Shown: positions 50,845 to 60,063 of the stretch, in pieces
Layout: each line of letters opens with the position of its first letter
Numbering within the stretch: position 1 is the stretch's first letter
Source: CALBPI01 sp963922335
GTDB lineage: Bacteria; Pseudomonadota; Gammaproteobacteria; Steroidobacterales; Woeseiaceae
DNA length: 64,000 nt
Reading direction: 5' to 3'
Assembly (NCBI GenBank): GCA_963922335.1
Contig: CAWUIB010000002.1
Location: 310,001-374,000 of the forward strand
Notes under the pieces: generated by a model
What the model was told of the DNA's origin: nothing
What the model saw: only the letters and a program-made list of their open reading frames with translations
The model's database searches: none
Translations under genes and position numbers: made by a program

Positions 50845-52014
50845 ATGAACACAATTCAGAGATGCAAATCGGCTCTGCTGGCTGCAATAGGCCTTACCGC
50901 TGTACTGGCGTCCGCCAGTGCGGAGGCAGGTCCAAGAGAGCAAGCCAAGCGGATGCACGACCGGTTGGCTGGCGTACCGCCAACGGAAGCCGTGCTGGAC
51001 GCCATGGAAGCGGAAATCGCGAATGGCAACCGGACGGGCGCAGCAGAAATTGCGATGCAGAACGACGAGTTCTACAACGTGACGCTAAAGAACTTCGTGA
51101 CCCCGTGGACGAACCGCGACGGAGACGTGTTCGCACCGCTGAACGACTACACCGCGACTGTGATCGGCATGATCCGCGACGACGTGCCGTTTACCGAAGT
51201 GTTGTCCGGCGACATTTTGTATGTTGCAGACTCGAGTCTCGGGTTGCCTGCGTATTCGATGACGGACAACCGTCTTTATGAAGAGCTGGAATCGCGCGCC
51301 ATCAACTTACAGAGCGCTTTGGTCCGCACGACCCAGTCGGCTGTGACCGACTTGCCGCCGAACGCAACCGCGGGCGTCATGACAACCCGCGCCGCTGCCG
51401 AAGCCTTCTTTATTGCCGGCACAAACCGCGCAATGTTCCGCTGGACGCTCCTGAATCACCTGTGCGATGACCTCGAGCAGGTGAAAGATGTGACACGTCC
51501 GCCGGATCGTATTCGCCAGGACGTGACTCGCTCTCCGGGCGGTGACAGCCGGTTGTTCCTGAACAACTGCATCGGCTGCCACAGCGTGATGGACCCGATG
51601 ACACAGGCGTTCGCCTACTACAACTTTAACGGTGAGACCGGCCGTATCGAGTACACCGAAGGCCAGGTTCATCCGAAGTACTTCAATAACGACGCCAACT
51701 TCCCGTTTGGATATCGCACGCCCGATGACTCATGGGAAAACCGGATGCGCCAAGGCCGCAACGCACTGCTCGGCTGGGACGACACACTCCCCGGAACCGG
51801 GACCGGTGCGAAGTCGATGGGGCAGGAGCTGGCGGCTAGCGCCGAGTTCGCCCAATGCCAGGCGCGCAAGGTATTCCGCAATGTCTGCCTGCGCGAGCCG
51901 GTCGATGCGTCAGACCGCGCTCAGGTAAACAGCATGGTCACTTCTCTCACAACCGGTGGTTACCGACTGAAGCAATCGTTTGCTGAAGCGGCCAGCTACT
52001 GCATCGGCGACTAA
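50845..52014 (+). CDS. Exported one-haem cytochrome-like protein
   Basis: A 389-residue protein; start ATG 50845 follows GCAGGGG. A signal peptide (residues 1-27, cut after SASAEA) precedes a mostly helical domain. A single haem c motif CIGCH is at 242-246, inside NNCIGCHSVMDPMTQAFAYY, which recalls the cytochrome parts of planctomycete-type proteins (DUF1585/1588/1592 group). Two further cysteines in CQARKVFRNVCLRE may form a disulfide. First gene of the rightward transcript; the next gene starts 13 bases after its stop. Confidence 0.7.
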   Translation: MNTIQRCKSALLAAIGLTAVLASASAEAGPREQAKRMHDRLAGVPPTEAVLDAMEAEIANGNRTGAAEIAMQNDEFYNVTLKNFVTPWTNRDGDVFAPLNDYTATVIGMIRDDVPFTEVLSGDILYVADSSLGLPAYSMTDNRLYEELESRAINLQSALVRTTQSAVTDLPPNATAGVMTTRAAAEAFFIAGTNRAMFRWTLLNHLCDDLEQVKDVTRPPDRIRQDVTRSPGGDSRLFLNNCIGCHSVMDPMTQAFAYYNFNGETGRIEYTEGQVHPKYFNNDANFPFGYRTPDDSWENRMRQGRNALLGWDDTLPGTGTGAKSMGQELAASAEFAQCQARKVFRNVCLREPVDASDRAQVNSMVTSLTTGGYRLKQSFAEAASYCIGD

Positions 52015-52027
52015 GGGGGCGATGATA

Positions 52028-54505
52028 ATGAAACAGCAATCGTTGAATATCGCTGCGCAGACCCTGTCTCGCGCAAGAAACCTCGTCGCACTGGTAGCTA
52101 CTGCAGTGCTGGTATCCGCATGCTCGGGTGGCGCTGAAACCACGATCAACCCGGTCACCAGCGTTCCTGATGCGACAAATTACAACGGCCCTGCGCCCGC
52201 GACCGCCGATGTACAGGCGTACAAACTGAACGTCTGGGATAACATCCAGGCGGAAGCAGGATGCGGCGACTGCCACGGCACGAACGGCCAGGTTCCGACC
52301 TTCGCACGTACTGACGACATCAACCTTGCGTACGAGGATTCGAACCCGCTCGCGAATCTGGCGACCCCGGGTGACTCGCGTCTCGTGACGAAAGTCGGTG
52401 GCGGTCACAACTGCTGGCTGTCGAACGACGCAGTCTGCGCCGACCTCATGGAAACATGGGTAACCGGCTGGGCTGGGGAACTGGTCGCCGGCGGTGGTCG
52501 TACTATTGATCTCGCGCCGCCTGTGCCGCGTGAGCCAGGTTCCAGCCGCAACTTCCCGGTAGACCCGACGCTGTTCGCAACGACGGTCCACCCGATCCTG
52601 ACGCAGTACTGCGCCGGCTGTCATACCTCAAGCTCAGCGAACGCGCAGTCTCCGTACTTCGCGGAAGCCGATCTCGGTACCGCCTACGATGCGGCCAAAC
52701 CCAAGATCGCTTTGGATGATCCGTCGAACTCGCGCCTAGTGCTGCGCCTGGGTAGTGAATTCCACAACTGCTGGGGTGATTGCCAATCGGATGCTGCGGC
52801 CATGCAGGCTGCCATTCAGGATATGGCAAATGGCATCAGCCCAACTCAGGTTGATCCGACGTTGACCATCAGCCGTGCGCTAACCATCTTTGATGGTGTT
52901 GCCGCCAGCGGCGGTAACCGCTACGAAGCGAACGCCATCGCGACTTACGAGTTCAAGTCGGGCCAGGGCACAACAGCGTTCGATACCAGTGGCGTATCGC
53001 CTGCAATGGATCTGACACTGTCCGGCGACTATGACTGGGTGGGTGGCTTCGGTGTCACCATCCGGGAAGGACGCGCTCAGGCGCGCACCGCTGACTCGCG
53101 TAAGTTGTTCGACATGATCCAGCAGACGGGGGAATACTCTATCGAGGCTTGGGTAGTACCTGCCAATGTGGTGCAGGAAGAGTCGCGCATCGTGAGCTAC
53201 TCTGCAGGCGCCACGTCGCGTAACTTTACGCTCGGTCAGACGCTGTATGACTACACATTCCAGAATCGGAGCAGTGTCACCGACGCTAACGGCATGCCGA
53301 TGATTCGCACGCCGATGGCTGACGAAGTCCTGCAGTCGACACTGCAGCACGTCGTAGCGAATTTCGATCCAGTTAACGGTCGCTCGCTCTACGTCAACGG
53401 TGTGCTCGTGCAGGGCAACGATGATGTCGGCGGCGGTAACATTTCCGAGTGGGACGACACCTACGCTTTCGTTCTGGGTAACGAGGTAAGTGGTGACGGC
53501 CAGTTCGCCGGTACGTTCCGCTTCGTTTCGGTTCACAACCGCGTGCTTACCGAAGCGCAGATCCTGCAGAACTTCGATGCAGGCGTTGGCGAGAAGTTTT
53601 ACTTGCTGTTCGGCGTATCACATCTGATCGACGTCCCGGAAGCGTATGTGCTGTTTGAAGTCGCTCAGTTCGATAACTTCGGCTATCTGTTCAGCGAGCC
53701 GCACTTCATCAGTCTCGATCAGAACGCTGAGTGGACCGGCATCCCGCTGCAGGGCATGCGCGTTGGCATTAACGGTCGCGAGATCGAAATTGGCCAGACC
53801 TATCGCACGCTCGACGTGATGTTGGATAGCACGCAGCTGCAAGAGTTGGGTCAGCCGCTGACCGAACTGGGCGCTGTGTTCGCAGCCGAGCAAGGTCCGG
53901 AAGCGGATGAGTTCTTCCTGTCCTTCGACGTGCTTGGTGACAATGCGAATGTCCGCCTGGATCCGGTCCCGCTGGCACCGCCTCCGCCGGTCGATGGCGA
54001 CCCGGTGGCTGATATCGGTGTGCGTACGTTCGAGGAAATCGACGCGACGATGTCATCGGTTACTGGCGTGCCGCGCACGCAGCCTGATGTTCGGGCGACC
54101 TACGAACTTGTTCGTCAGCAGATGCCGAACTCTGATTCGCTGCAGGGCTTCCTGTCATCGCATCAGGTTGGTATCTCGCAGCTCGCGGTTGAGTACTGCA
54201 ACGCATTGGTGTCTGACACGACACTGCGTGCCAACTTCTTCCCGGGCATGAACTTCAATGCTTCAGCGAATGCGGCCTACGGTACGCAGGCTGGTCGCGA
54301 TCTGCTCATCAACCCGATCATTGACGCGGTTGTCGGCACGGGTCTCGCGAGTCAACCGGCACGTGCGACCGTGGAAGGCGAACTGAATGATCTGATCGGC
54401 CGTCTCACCAGTTGTGGTGGAGGTTGTGAAGCAGGTCGTACCGAAACCGTCGGCATTGCTGCATGCTCAGCTGCTCTGGGCAGCGCAGCCATGCTGGTGC
54501 AGTAA
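52028..54505 (+). CDS. Two-haem LamG-domain lipoprotein
   Basis: An 825-residue lipoprotein: ATG 52028 after AAGGGGG, lipobox LVSAC (Cys32). An in-frame ATG two codons earlier is possible. Haem c motifs are CGDCH (79-83) and CAGCH (195-199), each in a small cytochrome-like domain. A LamG/concanavalin-like domain follows at about 320-540 (GEYSIEAWVVPANV, ASYVNGV-type strand RSLYVNGVLV), a fold that commonly binds glycans. The C-terminal 150 residues resemble no family I can name and contain a CGGGC pair. Likely anchored on the periplasmic or outer face of the outer membrane. Confidence 0.75.
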   Translation: MKQQSLNIAAQTLSRARNLVALVATAVLVSACSGGAETTINPVTSVPDATNYNGPAPATADVQAYKLNVWDNIQAEAGCGDCHGTNGQVPTFARTDDINLAYEDSNPLANLATPGDSRLVTKVGGGHNCWLSNDAVCADLMETWVTGWAGELVAGGGRTIDLAPPVPREPGSSRNFPVDPTLFATTVHPILTQYCAGCHTSSSANAQSPYFAEADLGTAYDAAKPKIALDDPSNSRLVLRLGSEFHNCWGDCQSDAAAMQAAIQDMANGISPTQVDPTLTISRALTIFDGVAASGGNRYEANAIATYEFKSGQGTTAFDTSGVSPAMDLTLSGDYDWVGGFGVTIREGRAQARTADSRKLFDMIQQTGEYSIEAWVVPANVVQEESRIVSYSAGATSRNFTLGQTLYDYTFQNRSSVTDANGMPMIRTPMADEVLQSTLQHVVANFDPVNGRSLYVNGVLVQGNDDVGGGNISEWDDTYAFVLGNEVSGDGQFAGTFRFVSVHNRVLTEAQILQNFDAGVGEKFYLLFGVSHLIDVPEAYVLFEVAQFDNFGYLFSEPHFISLDQNAEWTGIPLQGMRVGINGREIEIGQTYRTLDVMLDSTQLQELGQPLTELGAVFAAEQGPEADEFFLSFDVLGDNANVRLDPVPLAPPPPVDGDPVADIGVRTFEEIDATMSSVTGVPRTQPDVRATYELVRQQMPNSDSLQGFLSSHQVGISQLAVEYCNALVSDTTLRANFFPGMNFNASANAAYGTQAGRDLLINPIIDAVVGTGLASQPARATVEGELNDLIGRLTSCGGGCEAGRTETVGIAACSAALGSAAMLVQ

Positions 54506-54526
54506 GAAATCAAAGGCAGAAATATC

Positions 54527-56107
54527 ATGCGTAAGAAAAAGCTGAATCTTCATCCGGACGCGCCTTTGCTGCACCCGGACCACAAACGCCCGGTCACCCG
54601 TCGCGAATTTATCGCTCAAGGTTTCATGGCTGGTACCACAACGGCGATGACAGGTGGCTTGTTCAGTCTGTTCGCCAACCCGCGGGAAGCAGCGGCGGCG
54701 CTCTCATCGGACCTGCAACCGCTGCGAGCGGGCTGCGGCCTGGAGCTGGTCGGCGCGGGACGGATTCCATTCGTCTGCTTTGACCTTGCAGGTGGTGCGA
54801 ACATCGCCGGATCCAACGCTCTTGTCGGCGGCCCCGGCGGACAGTTCGATTTCCTGACCACCGCTGGTTACAACAAGCTGGGCTTGCCAGGGGACATGAC
54901 TCCCGATGCGGTGAACCCGGATACCGGCACGAATGACTTTATTCGTACTGACCTCGGTTTGGCATTCCATTCGGATAGCGCGTTCCTTCGAGGCATTCTC
55001 GAACGCTGCTCTCCGGCGACGATTGCCAACACCAATGGTGCGATCCTGGTTAACCGATCCGAGAACGACACGGGCAACAACCCGCATAACCCGATGTATG
55101 CCATCGCACGCACCGGGGCTCGCGGCGAGCTGCTCGATCTGATCGGCTCGCGCACCAGCGAATCCGGCGGTAACTCGCTGGCACCGGCGGCGATGATTGA
55201 CCCGGCATTGCGCCCGACCAAGGTCGACCGTCCGAGCGACGTAACTGGTCTCGTCGATACGGGCAAGCTCGTTGGTCTGTTGTCTCAGGAAGACGCAGTG
55301 GCGGTTCTCGAATCCGTGTATCGCCTGAGCGATCGCAAGATGGACAACGTCAACACGCAGATTTCTGCTGACGCTGTCGTGAAAGACCTTGTGCGTTGCG
55401 GCTACCTCAAGTCTGCTGACCTCGCAGACCGGTTCGGCGATCCGTCTCAGCTGAACCCGTCACTGGACGCGGATCTTGTGGGGCCAACCGGCATCTTCTC
55501 GCAAGCCGAATACGACGACGACCGAGAATTCCGTAAGACTGCATCGATCATGAAACTGGTCGCAAACGGTTATGCCGGCGCAGGCACCATCACCATGGGT
55601 GGCTACGACTATCACGGTGGCCGACGTGCTCGCGGCGAGATTCGCGACTTGCGTGCAGGCCGATGCATGGGTGCAGCGCTCGAGTACGCAGCGCGACGCA
55701 ACGTGCCATTGTTCATGTACGTGTTCAGTGATGGATCAGTCTCCAGTAACGGTGTGATTGACGATACTGAGGATGGACGCGGCAAGTACGAGTGGGTGAG
55801 TGACAACCAGAGCACCGCAGCCGCGATGATTCTGGTCTACAACCCCAACGGCCGTCCGCAACTGTTCTCCGGTGACAACATTCCAGCGGAGAACCACCAG
55901 CAGATCGGTTACTTCCGTCCTGATGGGTCAGGCGAGCGTGGCAGTACTCCAATTGCCAACAACGTGAACCTGCTGGTCGAGGCGGTTGTGTTGAACTACC
56001 TCGCTGCACACGGCGAGCAGGCAACCTTCGAGACGCTGTTCCCGAATCACGGTTTGGGTAACGCTGCGCTTCGGGATAGCTTGACAGCATTCGACCCGAT
56101 CCTCTGA
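54527..56107 (+). CDS. Tat-exported DUF1501 family protein
   Basis: A 526-residue protein whose N terminus carries a twin-arginine signal (VTRREFIAQGF, Arg25-Arg26), implying folding and probably cofactor or metal loading in the cytoplasm. DUF1501 features are FVCFDLAGGANIAGSNALVG near residue 85 and TITMGGYDYHGG near 360. The family belongs to the alkaline-phosphatase/sulfatase-like set and usually pairs with DUF1800 or DUF1549/1553 cytochromes. Here its partners are the two cytochrome-like genes upstream (21-base gap). Enzyme activity is unknown. A terminator follows. Confidence 0.82.
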   Translation: MRKKKLNLHPDAPLLHPDHKRPVTRREFIAQGFMAGTTTAMTGGLFSLFANPREAAAALSSDLQPLRAGCGLELVGAGRIPFVCFDLAGGANIAGSNALVGGPGGQFDFLTTAGYNKLGLPGDMTPDAVNPDTGTNDFIRTDLGLAFHSDSAFLRGILERCSPATIANTNGAILVNRSENDTGNNPHNPMYAIARTGARGELLDLIGSRTSESGGNSLAPAAMIDPALRPTKVDRPSDVTGLVDTGKLVGLLSQEDAVAVLESVYRLSDRKMDNVNTQISADAVVKDLVRCGYLKSADLADRFGDPSQLNPSLDADLVGPTGIFSQAEYDDDREFRKTASIMKLVANGYAGAGTITMGGYDYHGGRRARGEIRDLRAGRCMGAALEYAARRNVPLFMYVFSDGSVSSNGVIDDTEDGRGKYEWVSDNQSTAAAMILVYNPNGRPQLFSGDNIPAENHQQIGYFRPDGSGERGSTPIANNVNLLVEAVVLNYLAAHGEQATFETLFPNHGLGNAALRDSLTAFDPIL

Positions 56108-56183
56108 TCACTACAAGTTAGACGGCGGTGCCTTTGCGGCATCGTAACCAGGCAGACAGTGTCGTTTCCGTCTGCAGAGCAGG

Positions 56184-56218
56184 AAGGCCGGCGCCGCGAG
56201 GTGCCGGCCTTTCTTTTT
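56184..56218 (+). terminator. Rho-independent terminator after the DUF1501 gene
   Basis: AAGGCCGGC (56184-56192) and GCCGGCCTT (56203-56211) form a 9-bp stem with a ten-base loop, followed by TCTTTTTC. It ends the rightward three-gene transcript and abuts the stop codon of the convergent gene. Confidence 0.9.
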
Positions 56219-57013
56219 CTAGATGCGCGACACCGTGCAACCAGGCTCTTCGAACCCCTGGCAACGCAGCCGGTAACGCTCGCCAAAGCTCAATGCATCT
56301 CGTAACCAGATACCAAGACCAAACGCGTGCACGATGTGCTGCCGAAGGTAATCGATGCGAACCGAATCGCCCACCTCATTCAGCCCCCCGAGTTGTTGCT
56401 CGTTATCCGGCAGAGGAAGCCCGTCAGGACCCATCAGGGAACCATCCACAACCGCAAGGCTGGGCGACCCGTTGGCGTCCAGTGCCACCTTGGCACGCAC
56501 TGAGCTGCCATCGCGGAATTGAATGGTGACGGGGCTGGCCACACGCGTAGCTTCCGCAGCGAGCTGACCCGCGCGCTGCACGAGGCCGGGTATCTGCGCT
56601 CGAGAAAGCACAGGCTGCAGGGTCTGCCGCTGGTCGCTAACCAGCCACTGCGCGGCACTCGGTACATCAACAGCCTGGTGCGCAGAGCCTAACGCCTGCA
56701 ACACATCGGCTAGCTCCCGCCATGCTGAAAGGCTGGCCTGTGCAGCGGCCGTGGCAGCCACTGGATTGGCGAGGCGCAGCCAAGCGCCGAATTCATAGTC
56801 ATAAAACACTTGAACCCGAAAACTGTGCAAACGCGCCAACTCGCCATCAAGCACGTTCACTGTAGCGAACCCGAATCGGTCGGGCGGTACGGCTCGGGCG
56901 AGCTGTGCTGCAGCACTGGTTGAACAGTCTTCGCAATACGCCCAGTGCTCACCGGCGATCGCAGTGGTCGCCGAGAAACACAGGAACAGGGCGGCAAGAG
57001 ATTTGATTATCAC
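56219..57013 (-). CDS. Exported protein of unknown function
   Basis: A 264-residue protein starting at GTG 57013 with GGAG seven bases upstream. Residues 1-20 form a signal peptide (LAALFLCFSATTAIAG). The mature start has a CEDC motif (HWAYCEDCSTSAAAQ), and two more cysteines lie near the C terminus (RCQGFEEPGC), so disulfides are likely. The middle is Ala-rich and helical. I do not recognise a family. It follows the SRPBCC gene by 86 bases. Confidence 0.65.
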   Translation of the reverse strand: MIIKSLAALFLCFSATTAIAGEHWAYCEDCSTSAAAQLARAVPPDRFGFATVNVLDGELARLHSFRVQVFYDYEFGAWLRLANPVAATAAAQASLSAWRELADVLQALGSAHQAVDVPSAAQWLVSDQRQTLQPVLSRAQIPGLVQRAGQLAAEATRVASPVTIQFRDGSSVRAKVALDANGSPSLAVVDGSLMGPDGLPLPDNEQQLGGLNEVGDSVRIDYLRQHIVHAFGLGIWLRDALSFGERYRLRCQGFEEPGCTVSRI

Positions 57014-57099
57014 ATCGAGGCTCCTTTTTTTAGGTACCCCGATGAGGCTAGTGTTGTGCCTTGTTGTCAGCCGCAGACGAAATCGGGCAGCTTGGTCGC

Positions 57100-57699
57100 T
57101 TATTGCTCCTCAAGCAGCGGTGCAGCAGGCGTCTCGTCAAGCAAATCCTCGACGGGAATCTCAGCAGACCCGGTTTCGATGAGCCTCACTAATCGACCCA
57201 GCTGCAATCCCAACGTTTCGTCGACCGCGGGCGCGATCGAATCAAGACCGTCAGGGTCATAACCGCCCACGCGGTATTCCATTGCGAGCGCGGTACCTGT
57301 GTCGGTATCCGCAAGACTGAACGTCATGTTGCCGTCGACGCCCATAAGCCCCAAAGGACCCAGCCCGCCAGTCAGCCGGAGCAACGAGTCTTTACGGATC
57401 GCGGTCACGGTAAGGTGGACAACCGCATCAGCCGCACCCAGATCCTCGCAAAAGCAGCCAAGCGCGCGTGATTCGATGTACAGATTCGAAGCATCGCCCG
57501 AGTACGTATGGTCACTATCCCACCACTCGGCGACATGGCCCAGCAGCATTCGCCAAACCGTTGAGCGCGGCGCAAGGATCTCAAGCTGATGTCGCACAAC
57601 GAATCCAGAGGCTTCGGCATTCAGCACCTCGCCACGCGCAGTTGATGACACAGATAAACCGGCGACCAAAACCGTGAACGCGACGCACAGCACTTTCAT
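57100..57699 (-). CDS. Exported SRPBCC (START-like) family protein
   Basis: A 199-residue protein; ATG 57699 with GGAG six bases upstream was chosen over a longer frame that runs into the transporter gene. A signal peptide (residues 1-23) precedes a START-like fold: LEILAPRSTVWRMLLGHVAEWW is the typical helix after the first strand, and a long C-terminal helix (VDETLGLQLGRLVRLIETG) closes the domain. These folds bind hydrophobic ligands; most are cytoplasmic, so export is unusual. CFCEDL adds a cysteine pair. It lies 50 bases after the transporter gene. Confidence 0.72.
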   Translation of the reverse strand: MKVLCVAFTVLVAGLSVSSTARGEVLNAEASGFVVRHQLEILAPRSTVWRMLLGHVAEWWDSDHTYSGDASNLYIESRALGCFCEDLGAADAVVHLTVTAIRKDSLLRLTGGLGPLGLMGVDGNMTFSLADTDTGTALAMEYRVGGYDPDGLDSIAPAVDETLGLQLGRLVRLIETGSAEIPVEDLLDETPAAPLLEEQ

Positions 57700-57749
57700 A
57701 GTGAACTCCGAATCAAAAACGGCTTGGCAAGCATACCCAGCCACCGACG

Positions 57750-58679
57750 CTACTGCACATTGGTCATCGTCGTGGGCGCACGGGAAAGATCGCTGCGTCT
57801 GAAAACTACCGCAACCAATGCCCCGGTGATCAGGTGCCAAACACCCCACCATGCCGTGATAAGTGCCGTCCCACCCAATGCATCGAAGAAGGTAAAGATG
57901 ACGCTCAATCCCAGTGCTGTGTTTTGGATACCCACTTCGATACTGATGGATCGGCATTCTGGTGCACGCAGTCGAAATACGCGCGCAAGAAGATAGCCTG
58001 TCAAAAGCGCTGCGGCATTATGCACCGCTACCAACCCGACAATCTGCTCCGCAGCCTCAAAAAACAAGCGACCATTCGCAGCAAACGCCGCGATCACGAA
58101 CCCCGCAAAAGCCACCATCGAGAAACGCTGCAGGGGTTTTCGCAGTTGATCAGCACGCTGAGGTCGCAACGCCGCAAGCGTAGCCCCCGCCAGTGCCGGC
58201 GCGAGCAAGACGCCCAAAACCAACAACAACATCTCATACCAAGCGATACTCACCGTTGCCAGCAACGCAGAAACCTCGGGGAGCAACCCGCCCCAAAGCG
58301 CGATGGTCAGCGGTGTGGTGATGAAGCAGATGGCGCTCGTCAGCGCGGACAGCGACACACTGAGCGCGATATCACCCCGCGCGACGTGCGAGAAATAATT
58401 GCTGACACTGCCGCCTGGACAAGCAGCAATGATGATCATGCCTAATGCCAAAGAAGGGCTTGGTTTCAACCAAACAATCAAAAGCACAGTCAGAAGGGGT
58501 AACAGCACCCACTGCCCAGCCAGACCGACGAGCAGCACCGGCCATCGCTTCATCAACGTTCGGACATCACCAAGGCGAAGATCGAGCCCGACGCCGAACA
58601 TGATGAGGCCGAGCAAGACGTTGAGAACTGCTAGCGCATCAGGATTGAAATTGAGTTGTGCCTGGTCGAGTCCAGCCAC
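57750..58679 (-). CDS. Bile acid:sodium symporter (BASS) family transporter
   Basis: The 309-residue product has nine to ten membrane segments and the BASS hallmarks: AACPGGSVSNYFSHVARGD in the first half and SIEVGIQNTALGLSV in the second, the crossed-helix sodium/substrate sites. Bacterial members carry organic acids or sterol-like compounds with sodium; the substrate here is unknown. It starts 13 bases after the TonB-family gene and is followed by the exported SRPBCC protein, which could handle a related lipophilic ligand (inference). Confidence 0.88.
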   Translation of the reverse strand: MAGLDQAQLNFNPDALAVLNVLLGLIMFGVGLDLRLGDVRTLMKRWPVLLVGLAGQWVLLPLLTVLLIVWLKPSPSLALGMIIIAACPGGSVSNYFSHVARGDIALSVSLSALTSAICFITTPLTIALWGGLLPEVSALLATVSIAWYEMLLLVLGVLLAPALAGATLAALRPQRADQLRKPLQRFSMVAFAGFVIAAFAANGRLFFEAAEQIVGLVAVHNAAALLTGYLLARVFRLRAPECRSISIEVGIQNTALGLSVIFTFFDALGGTALITAWWGVWHLITGALVAVVFRRSDLSRAPTTMTNVQ

Positions 58680-58692
58680 CAGCGGTCACCGC

Positions 58693-60051
58693 TTATTCCA
58701 GATTGTAATCCAGATAAGCATACACCCGTTGGGCTACTGCCTGACCTCGCACCTCACGAGGCTCATAGCGCCACTCGGAAATGGCTCGAATCGAGGCGCG
58801 ATCAAAAACGCCGCCGGAAGAGGATTCCACGACTTCGATATCCCGGGTACTGCCGTCGACAGCCACCGTAAATTCGACCTTCACGCGCCCGGTAATGCCA
58901 CGACGCACTGCGCGCTGCGGGTAAACCGGTGCTACGGCCCGAGTTCTGCGCAACGTCGCTGCAGATACCGTTTCGGAAACGGCGAGCTCGATGTAGGCCC
59001 GGTCAATCGTCTCTTGAAGCGCACTCGCTTCTGCCGAGTCAAAACTCGCAACCTGCCCTTGCAGGCGTTCCGCCTCTCGCAGATCTCCGGCGGCAGCAGC
59101 GTTTCGCGCGAGATCGGCGATTGCGCCAGCCAATTCGCTTTGAACTTCGGCGCGACCATCAGCACTCGAGGGGACAGCCTCGAACAAAGCAATGGCGCCA
59201 GCTTCGCCAGTTAGCTGCCCTGACTGGATCGCACTGCGAACCTCAGCCAGCGGGTCGGTCTGCACCGGCGCCGCTGCGGGTTCAGGCGTCGTGCGTGTGC
59301 GTGCCGCTGCAGCACGTTGCTGCTCGGCCCGACGGGCGGCAGCAGCTGCCTCAGCGGCTGCCTGTTGTTCAACGCGGTAAGCGACCAAAGCATCGCGCAC
59401 TGCTGAGCGGGTTTCGAGCAACGCTGTGGCTTCTGCACGCGGCAGACCCGCAAGCTCATCCAGTGCCGCATTGGCACCGGCCTCGTCGCCACGCCGTGCA
59501 GCTGCCAACGCAACTTCGGCCTGCTCGACTCGATAGGCTTCGAGATCCGACCGGAAAGCCTCAACCGCACTTGAGTCGGCTCCTGCGTTACGAATCTGTT
59601 CAACCAGGAAGGTAGCGCGATCCCAATCGCGACTGCCGACAGCAGCTGCGACTTGTTGCCCAACGGCGTCCGCAGCGGTGCTTAGCTCCTGCACAGCTTC
59701 CGCATCATCAGGGTTCTGTTCCAGATACAGCGAATAGTAGTAGAGGGCGTTGCTGCTGGATGGCTCAGCCAACATTCCGGACTCGACGGCGAGGCGCGCT
59801 CGAGTCAGCAGCTCATCCGCCACAGACTCAGACGCGATCACGGCCTGAATTTGCTCTTCCTCCGGGGTCGACTCCACAACCGCCGGTGGCGCGGACTCGA
59901 TCACAGCGGAATCCTTGCCGAGGAAGAAATAGGCCAGCATAGCGCCGGCAACAACCAACGCAGCAACCAAAAGCGGTGTATCGAAGGACCGCTTGGGCTG
60001 ATCTACGTCGAACTGTTCCAGATCTTCCATTTGTTCACCGGTGACTGACAT
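58693..60051 (-). CDS. TonB family energy-transducer-like protein
   Basis: A 452-residue protein with a short cytoplasmic N terminus, one membrane span (about residues 27-45) and a large periplasmic part. Residues 60-260 are helical and Ala/Glu/Arg-rich with coiled-coil character (AAAEAAAAARRAEQQRAA). A TonB C-terminal domain ends the protein (VAPVYPQRAVRRGITGRVKV, AISEWRYEPREV). The proline-rich linker of classic TonB is replaced by the helical region. No exbB/exbD are adjacent. It follows the response regulator by 12 bases. Confidence 0.85.
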   Translation of the reverse strand: MSVTGEQMEDLEQFDVDQPKRSFDTPLLVAALVVAGAMLAYFFLGKDSAVIESAPPAVVESTPEEEQIQAVIASESVADELLTRARLAVESGMLAEPSSSNALYYYSLYLEQNPDDAEAVQELSTAADAVGQQVAAAVGSRDWDRATFLVEQIRNAGADSSAVEAFRSDLEAYRVEQAEVALAAARRGDEAGANAALDELAGLPRAEATALLETRSAVRDALVAYRVEQQAAAEAAAAARRAEQQRAAAARTRTTPEPAAAPVQTDPLAEVRSAIQSGQLTGEAGAIALFEAVPSSADGRAEVQSELAGAIADLARNAAAAGDLREAERLQGQVASFDSAEASALQETIDRAYIELAVSETVSAATLRRTRAVAPVYPQRAVRRGITGRVKVEFTVAVDGSTRDIEVVESSSGGVFDRASIRAISEWRYEPREVRGQAVAQRVYAYLDYNLE

Positions 60052-60063
60052 CGGTCTCTATCG

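Noticed and set aside
50604..50852. 82-codon minus-strand frame in the divergent intergenic region
   Set aside because: It runs into the start of the rightward cytochrome gene, has no domain signature and no clear ribosome-binding site.
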